This document shows, in pieces, positions 6,712 through 11,299 of a DNA stretch of 11,299 nucleotides (position 1 is its first letter; every line of letters begins with the position of its first letter). The notes below the pieces were generated by a model, which saw nothing but the letters and a program-made list of their open reading frames with translations, did no database searches and was not told the DNA's origin. This DNA comes from an uncultured Eubacteriales bacterium. Its GTDB lineage: Bacteria; Bacillota; Clostridia; Peptostreptococcales; Anaerovoracaceae. The stretch lies in assembly GCA_910585135.1 (NCBI GenBank), contig CAJUEB010000067.1:1-11299 (forward strand), read 5' to 3'. The translations under genes and the position numbers were made by a program.

Positions 6712-7617
6712 TTAGTATTGTCCAGATTGTTTGATTTCATTTAGTAAGGTTTTGTATGATTCATACCTGCCACGGCTGATTTCACCCGCCTCCAGTGCGG
6801 CTAAAACCCCGCATCCCGGCTCTGCGATATGCCTGCAATTATGATATTTACAAGTTCCGATATGTTTAGCGATTTCCGGGAACAAGTGCTGCAATTCCGC
6901 TTCCTCCGATTCCAAAATATCGAACGAAGTGAATCCAGGCGTATCGAAGATCATCGTTTCTGCCGCTGCATCGATGGGAAAAAGCTCGGCATGCCTGGTC
7001 GTATGCTTCCCACGCTGGGATTTTTCGCTGATATTGCCCGTCTCCGCTGAAGCAGTGGGAATGAGCCTGTTCAAGATCGTTGATTTTCCCACGCCCGACG
7101 GCCCGGCCAGCGCTACGGTCTTCCCTTTAATCAGCTCCCGGAAACGGCTGATGCCGGAAGTGTCCGTGCTGCCCAGGCACACGACAGGATAGATCGGTTC
7201 ATAGATTTCCTTTAGCATTTCTATATTTGACGCCGCTTTTTTCCCCTTTGCTTTTGCAGTATCCTCTGCCAGATCGCATTTATTCACGCAGACGATAATA
7301 TCGGTATCGCTCTTTTCCGCCATCACCAGGAAGCGATCCAAAACCTGCCACACAGGTTCGGGTTTGATTGCCGCCACCACGATGACAAAACAATCCACAT
7401 TAGCAATGAAGGGGCGGATGAAGCTGTTCTTTCTGGGAAGGATTTCTGTAATCAGGCTGTCGTCGTTACCGGGGATCACCTCCACGATCACATGGTCTCC
7501 CACGGCCGGCTTTAAATCTCTTTGTTTAAAAATGCCACGCGCTTTGCAGCGAAATACTGCATCGCCGGATTTTACATAATAAAATCCGGCGATTCCTTTT
7601 ATGATCAAACCTTTCAA
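6712..7617 (-). CDS. rsgA: Ribosome small-subunit assembly GTPase RsgA, TTG start
   Basis: RsgA (CpgA/YloQ in B. subtilis) is a circularly permuted GTPase that acts late in 30S subunit maturation. With the chosen start it has 301 residues: an N-terminal OB-fold (about 1-70); a G domain in the permuted order G4 NKCD at 112-115, G1 GPSGVGKST at 172-180, G2 region KHTT at 204-207 and G3 DTPG at 225-228; then a zinc finger C-X4-C-X-H-X5-C (C256, C261, H263, C269). The TTG at 7617 is chosen because CGGAG lies 8 nt upstream, it begins 22 nt after the prkC stop, and the product then begins (M)KGLIIKGIAGFYYV, where family members begin. The alternative in-frame ATG at 7668 would add 17 residues, overlaps prkC by 29 nt and has no ribosome binding site. 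Identity is certain; the start is likely. Confidence 0.94.
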   Translation of the reverse strand: MKGLIIKGIAGFYYVKSGDAVFRCKARGIFKQRDLKPAVGDHVIVEVIPGNDDSLITEILPRKNSFIRPFIANVDCFVIVVAAIKPEPVWQVLDRFLVMAEKSDTDIIVCVNKCDLAEDTAKAKGKKAASNIEMLKEIYEPIYPVVCLGSTDTSGISRFRELIKGKTVALAGPSGVGKSTILNRLIPTASAETGNISEKSQRGKHTTRHAELFPIDAAAETMIFDTPGFTSFDILESEEAELQHLFPEIAKHIGTCKYHNCRHIAEPGCGVLAALEAGEISRGRYESYKTLLNEIKQSGQY

Positions 7618-7625
7618 TTTGCCAA

Positions 7626-7631
7626 CTCCGC
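7626..7631 (-). promoter_or_regulatory. Ribosome binding site supporting TTG start of rsgA
   Basis: The coding strand reads GCGGAG in the short gap after the prkC stop, 8 nt before the TTG at 7617. No comparable purine-rich site precedes the upstream ATG at 7668, where the sequence is pyrimidine-rich and inside prkC. Confidence 0.65.
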
Positions 7632-7639
7632 TTATACTG

Positions 7640-9427
7640 TTAATTATTTTCCCCTGTATCGCCGTCATTGTTACCGGCAGGCGGCTGCGTCGGCGCCTGC
7701 GTCGTCGGCTCCGGCTTCTTACCCTTGCTGACGATCAGCTTGACGGAAGTACCGCGCTCTTTCTGCGCATTGCCTTCAAACTGCTGCCACATGACCTCTC
7801 CGTTCGCATAAGTGTCGCTGTAGTCATAGGTGACGTTGCCGACTTTAAGACCTGCGTTCGCGATCGCACTGGAAGCTTCTCCCAAGGTCATTCCCGTTAC
7901 GAACGGCATGATTGCCTTCGCCTTCGAACCATCGCTGACAACTACATTGATAGCAGTTCCTTTTTCTGCCTTCGTTCCTGCCGCTGGGTCTTGCCTCATG
8001 ACCGTTCCCTCTGGTTCCTGTCCCGGTTCTGACGTCACCGAGCCAAGGGTAAAGCCTGCGGCCTCCAGGTAAGCGCTTAATTCATTCTGCATTTTCCCCG
8101 TCAGATCAGGAACATCGCCATCTCCCAGCCCAATACTGATGTTGACCTTGATGGTACTGCCTTCCTTAACCATCTCGCCCGCCTTCGGATCTTGGGAAAC
8201 GATCTTGCCCTTTTCCACTTCATCGCTTATGACTTCATCGCCTTTTTTCACCTTGATATTGTATTCCTTGGCCGCGTCCTTGGCCTCTTCGAGCGTCATG
8301 TTCTTAAAGTTCGGTGCTTCGATTTCCTTCCCTCCGAATGCACCAAGCGCAGCAGCGACGATCAGTCCGATGATGAGAACCGCCGCGGCAACGCATGAAC
8401 CGATGATGATCATCTTTTTCTTTTTATCCATCGGCTTTTTCTTATTTTTATCTTTCTTTTTTCCCTTGCCTGGCCGATCTTCTTCGTACTCATCCTCGCC
8501 GTCATCGTAATCGGTCTCGGCAATCGGGCCTTGCCCGTCTGCCTGCATCCGGTCACGCTGCTCGCCGTTATTTCCGCCCATCAAGACAGAGCTTCCGACG
8601 ACGCTTCCGACAAATTCCAAATTGTTAAGCGCCTCAATCAGCTCATCCGCCGAGGCGTATCGGTTGACCGGATATTTATCCGTACATTTGAGGATGATAT
8701 GCTCAAGCGCAGGCGGTACGCCTGTTACCAGCTTGGACGGCGGCACCATCTCACCATTGATATGCATCAACGCGATATTGACCGGATTATCTCCGTCAAA
8801 AGGCACTCTGCCCGTCAGCATCTCGTACATGACGATCCCGAGGGAATAGATGTCGGATTTTTCATCCACGTATCCGCCCCGGGCTTGCTCCGGCGAAAAA
8901 TAATGCACCGAACCGATGATGCCCTCCGTGTTGTCTACGATCGTAGCGGCATTCACGGCCTTGGCAATTCCAAAGTCCGTGATCTTTGCCGTGCCATTCG
9001 GTGCGATCATCACGTTGTGCGGTTTGACGTCCCGGTGAATGATATGATTCTTATGAGCGAACGATAACGCTGCGGCAATCTGCTTCGAAAGCGCAATCAC
9101 CTTCGGATAGGACATTGCGCCCTGCGCCTTGATATAATCGCTTAAGGTTTTGCCTTCGATCAGCTCCATCACGATATAATGGATATTGCCTTCCCTTCCT
9201 ACATCGTAGATATTGACGATATTCGGATGCGACATGCTGGCAGCCGCCTGGGACTCCCTTCTAAAGCTGTCGATAAATTTATGATCGCCGATAAACTGCG
9301 GCTTCAAGATCTTGATTGCCACAAAGCGGTTCAAAAGCTTGTCCTTGGCCTTATATACGACTGACATGCCGCCTTCGCCGATCCGCTCGAAAAGCTCATA
9401 TCTGCCTGCGAGTACTTTATTACTCAT
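7640..9427 (-). CDS. prkC: PASTA-domain Ser/Thr protein kinase PrkC (Stk1/PknB family)
   Basis: This is a membrane kinase whose extracellular PASTA repeats sense peptidoglycan fragments or lipid II, and whose cytoplasmic domain phosphorylates cell-wall, division and translation proteins. It has 595 residues. Kinase domain (about 10-272): Gly-loop GEGGMSVVY at 17-25, VAIK lysine K39, αC Glu58, HRDVKPHN at 131-138 with catalytic D133, DFG at 151-153, activation segment ending SPE at 178-180. The linker has an acidic patch (308-318) and then a very Lys-rich patch (321-338). One membrane helix follows (about 339-362), then three PASTA repeats (about 367-432, 438-499, 504-568) and a Pro/Thr/Gln- then Asn/Asp/Gly-rich tail (570-595). 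There is no signal peptide; a cytoplasmic N-terminus and an outside C-terminus are expected. AGGAGG lies 5 nt before the ATG. It follows its cognate phosphatase gene by 18 nt. Confidence 0.97.
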   Translation of the reverse strand: MSNKVLAGRYELFERIGEGGMSVVYKAKDKLLNRFVAIKILKPQFIGDHKFIDSFRRESQAAASMSHPNIVNIYDVGREGNIHYIVMELIEGKTLSDYIKAQGAMSYPKVIALSKQIAAALSFAHKNHIIHRDVKPHNVMIAPNGTAKITDFGIAKAVNAATIVDNTEGIIGSVHYFSPEQARGGYVDEKSDIYSLGIVMYEMLTGRVPFDGDNPVNIALMHINGEMVPPSKLVTGVPPALEHIILKCTDKYPVNRYASADELIEALNNLEFVGSVVGSSVLMGGNNGEQRDRMQADGQGPIAETDYDDGEDEYEEDRPGKGKKKDKNKKKPMDKKKKMIIIGSCVAAAVLIIGLIVAAALGAFGGKEIEAPNFKNMTLEEAKDAAKEYNIKVKKGDEVISDEVEKGKIVSQDPKAGEMVKEGSTIKVNISIGLGDGDVPDLTGKMQNELSAYLEAAGFTLGSVTSEPGQEPEGTVMRQDPAAGTKAEKGTAINVVVSDGSKAKAIMPFVTGMTLGEASSAIANAGLKVGNVTYDYSDTYANGEVMWQQFEGNAQKERGTSVKLIVSKGKKPEPTTQAPTQPPAGNNDGDTGENN

Positions 9428-9432
9428 ACGTT

Positions 9433-9438
9433 CCTCCT
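9433..9438 (-). promoter_or_regulatory. Ribosome binding site of prkC
   Basis: The coding strand reads AGGAGG, 5 nt upstream of the ATG at 9427, within the 18-nt gap after stp. It is stronger than the site in front of stp, which may favour kinase over phosphatase synthesis (inference). Confidence 0.85.
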
Positions 9439-9445
9439 AAAACAA

Positions 9446-10174
9446 TTATATTCTGATACAAACTACCGTAATGTTATCCCTGCCACCGCATTTGATGGCT
9501 TCTTCCACAAGCTGCGCACAGGTATCGTTCATGCTTGCGCCGTTTGCCAGCACACGCTCCATGGCCTCATGTTCCACTTCACCATAAAGCCCGTCAGAGC
9601 AAAGCATCAGGATATCATCCTTCAACATATTCACCTTGTAAAAATCCGGCTCTGCCAGAACCTCCGTGCCTAATGCTTTGGTGATAACATTTTTCTGTTT
9701 GTGATTTTCCGCTTCCGCTTCCGTAATGACGCCTTGGCTGATCAGCTCATTGACATAGGTGTGATCGGTCGTTATCCTGTTTAACGTACCCGTCCTGAAC
9801 AAATATGCCCTGCTGTCCCCGATATTTGAAATATATGCCGTATCGTCCCTGACATAGGCGATGACCGCCGTCGTCGCCATCCCCCGGCTTTCCGGGTTTT
9901 CAATACCAAGTTGGTAAATCATATCGTTCGCAGTTTCCATCGCCTCATAAAAAAAAGAAAAGATGTCTTCCGCACTTTGCCGGTTTTGCAAATCCCCGCC
10001 GTCCACGAAGCTGGCAATCTCACTGACTGCCGTCCTGCTGGCAACCTCTCCCGAGCGGTTGCCGCCTACCCCGTCGGCAACGATGTAAACATCATGACTG
10101 GGGATTACGAAACAGGCGTCCTCGTTGTTTTCACGGACAACGCCTTTGTTGCATTTAAATCCTATCTGCACCAT
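9446..10174 (-). CDS. stp: PP2C-family Ser/Thr protein phosphatase Stp/PrpC
   Basis: This metal-dependent (Mn2+/Mg2+) cytoplasmic phosphatase reverses phosphorylation by the neighbouring PASTA kinase. The 242 residues match the usual compact bacterial PP2C size. Motifs seen: RENNEDA at 14-20, supplying acidic metal ligands; ADGVGGNRSGEVAS at 33-46 with D34/G35; GMATTAV at 98-104; NIGDSRAYL at 117-125; DHTYV at 137-141; ALG at 167-169; CSDGLYGEV at 192-200 with D194; and GGRDNITVV at 230-238 with D233. All ligands expected for a catalytically active enzyme are present. The ATG at 10174 gives the usual N-terminus; AAAGGG lies upstream with a long 10-nt spacer, a weaker site than those of prkC or plsX. 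It lies 23 nt after rsmB and 18 nt before prkC, the conserved Bacillota arrangement. It is called prpC in B. subtilis. Confidence 0.97.
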   Translation of the reverse strand: MVQIGFKCNKGVVRENNEDACFVIPSHDVYIVADGVGGNRSGEVASRTAVSEIASFVDGGDLQNRQSAEDIFSFFYEAMETANDMIYQLGIENPESRGMATTAVIAYVRDDTAYISNIGDSRAYLFRTGTLNRITTDHTYVNELISQGVITEAEAENHKQKNVITKALGTEVLAEPDFYKVNMLKDDILMLCSDGLYGEVEHEAMERVLANGASMNDTCAQLVEEAIKCGGRDNITVVCIRI

Positions 10175-10197
10175 TTATTATCTGCCCTTTCCTTTTC

Positions 10198-11299
10198 TTA
10201 CAGCAGGCTATCCTCTTTTCGCATCACGCAAATATAAAATCCGTCCGTTTCATCCACGTTTGGAAACAGCACGACCCTGTCCACGATCTTAAAGGATGGA
10301 TTTTTTCTGAGGAATTTTTCCGTTACCTTTTCGTTTTCCTTCGGGTTTATGGTACAAGTGCTGTACAAAAGCGTACCGCCCGGCTTCACATAACTCGATG
10401 ATGCGGAAAGAATCGCCAGTTGCTTCTTCGGCAAAAGCTCCACATATTCGGTGAATTCCTTATATTTGATTTCCGGCTTTCTCCTGATGACTCCCAGGCC
10501 GGAGCAAGGCGCATCCACCAAAACCCGATCCGCTTTCTGGAGCATGGAAGAATCGACCCTGGTCGCATCCCAGGAACGCGTCTGGATGTTCGTAATGCCC
10601 AATCGCTTTGCCTCTTTATCGATCAAATCGAGCTTTCTTCTGTAAATATCCGAAGCGATGATTTTCCCTGTATTATTCATCCGTTCGGCAATCGCCGTCG
10701 TTTTTCCGCCAGGGGCTGCACATACATCCATGATGGTTTCCCCATGCTTCGGATCGAGCTTTTCCGCTACCAAAATGGAGCTTTCATCCTGCGGGGTGAA
10801 CATCCCCATCTTATAAAGCTCTGTATCCAGGAGATGATTGCCTTTTACATGAAGGGCATTCTGGCATACCTGGCCTTCTTCGACCTTAAAGTTCTTGGCT
10901 TCCAGGTTTTGGATCAGGTCATCTTTCATGACCTTCAGCCAATTCAGGCGTATGGTCGTCGGCGGCGTTTCATTCCCCGCTTTCAGCAGCGCTTCTACAA
11001 AATCCGGGCTGTAATGCTCCAGCCACAGTTCTATGATCCATGGCGCATAGGAGTATTTGATGGACAGATATCTGATTTCGTCTTCATTTCGATCCGGCAT
11101 CCGCAGCTGCATCTTCTTGTTCAGGTATTCCCGCAATACGCCATTGATGAAGCCCGATTTTCCCCGGCAATACTTTTTAGCAAGGGCAACGCTTTCATTC
11201 ACCGCTGCATATTCAGGAACGGAATTCATGTATTTCAATTGATAAATTCCCATTCGTAATATGGTCAGCTCCTGCGCCCGCAGGCTCCTGATCCCATCC
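10198..11299 (-). CDS. rsmB: 16S rRNA (cytosine-967-C5)-methyltransferase RsmB, 5' end cut by window edge
   Basis: RsmB (Sun/Fmu) methylates C967 (E. coli numbering) of 16S rRNA with S-adenosylmethionine. The frame is open to the right edge: 366 codons are visible and the family is usually about 430-450 residues, so part of the NusB-like RNA-binding domain is missing. The first visible residues, up to the methionine at 11253, read like the core of that domain (LTILRMGIYQL...SVPEYAAVNESV), so this methionine is internal and not the start. In visible numbering, the Rossmann methyltransferase shows DVCAAPGGKTT at 191-201 (SAM binding), DAPCSGLG with Cys265 (motif IV) and STCT with nucleophile Cys315 (motif VI). 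Both cysteines of the m5C mechanism are present. The C-terminus is complete. It is followed 23 nt later by stp, the order seen in B. subtilis. Confidence 0.96.
   Translation of the reverse strand, partial: DGIRSLRAQELTILRMGIYQLKYMNSVPEYAAVNESVALAKKYCRGKSGFINGVLREYLNKKMQLRMPDRNEDEIRYLSIKYSYAPWIIELWLEHYSPDFVEALLKAGNETPPTTIRLNWLKVMKDDLIQNLEAKNFKVEEGQVCQNALHVKGNHLLDTELYKMGMFTPQDESSILVAEKLDPKHGETIMDVCAAPGGKTTAIAERMNNTGKIIASDIYRRKLDLIDKEAKRLGITNIQTRSWDATRVDSSMLQKADRVLVDAPCSGLGVIRRKPEIKYKEFTEYVELLPKKQLAILSASSSYVKPGGTLLYSTCTINPKENEKVTEKFLRKNPSFKIVDRVVLFPNVDETDGFYICVMRKEDSLL

Noticed and set aside
8531..9067. 178-codon open frame on the plus strand
   Set aside because: Antisense to the PrkC kinase domain, whose catalytic motifs are intact on the minus strand.
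11251..11253. ATG at 11253 as the true start of rsmB
   Set aside because: The frame stays open upstream and reads as NusB-like domain sequence. The product would lack most of that domain, so the gene is cut by the window edge.
10420..11259. 279-codon open frame on the plus strand
   Set aside because: It lies entirely antisense to rsmB, whose conserved motifs are read from the minus strand. No ribosome binding site and no recognisable domain; a shadow of codon bias.
1..11299. A previously undescribed accessory or defence system
   Set aside because: All nine genes belong to well-known core families with intact motifs, in a familiar order. No atypical genes, transposases, integrases or spacer-repeat arrays were seen on either strand.

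Overview
The window is a compact run of nine housekeeping genes, all on the minus strand, so transcription runs from high to low coordinates: rsmB (5' end cut by the right edge) > stp/prpC > prkC > rsgA > rpe > plsX > rnc > smc > ftsY (3' end cut by the left edge). The gene set and order, the PASTA-domain Ser/Thr kinase with its PP2C partner, and strong AGGAGG-type ribosome binding sites point to a Gram-positive Bacillota, most likely class Clostridia. Base composition looks close to 50% GC. I cannot place it to family or genus from sequence alone.

Layout from the right edge (upstream) to the left edge. 11299-10198 is rsmB, a 16S rRNA m5C methyltransferase. 10174-9446 is stp, a PP2C phosphatase. 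9427-7640 is prkC, a membrane Ser/Thr kinase with three PASTA repeats. 7617-6712 is rsgA, a ribosome-assembly GTPase that probably starts at a TTG. 6696-6034 is rpe, ribulose-phosphate 3-epimerase. 6022-4988 is plsX, acyl-ACP:phosphate acyltransferase. 4969-4274 is rnc, RNase III. 4284-742 is smc, the chromosome condensation ATPase, which overlaps rnc by 11 nt. 590-1 is ftsY, the SRP receptor GTPase.

Eight of the nine genes lie 11 to 23 nt apart or overlap, with no terminator or convincing promoter between them, so they are probably read as one long operon or overlapping transcripts. The only real gap is the GC-rich 151 nt between smc and ftsY, which contains direct and inverted repeats that no gene call explains.

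Functionally, rsmB, rsgA and rnc serve ribosome maturation. stp and prkC are a reversible phosphorylation switch linked to the cell wall. rpe and plsX belong to the pentose phosphate and phospholipid pathways. smc and ftsY serve chromosome segregation and membrane protein targeting. The order resembles two blocks of the Bacillus subtilis chromosome (rsmB-prpC-prkC-cpgA-rpe and plsX...rnc-smc-ftsY) joined directly, without the genes that lie between them there and without acpP between plsX and rnc.

I found no mobile element, CRISPR array, RNA gene, toxin-antitoxin or defence system, and nothing that amounts to a new biological system. The points worth a second look are small ones: the smc-ftsY gap, the condensed gene order, homopolymer runs at the start of ftsY, and the rsgA start.
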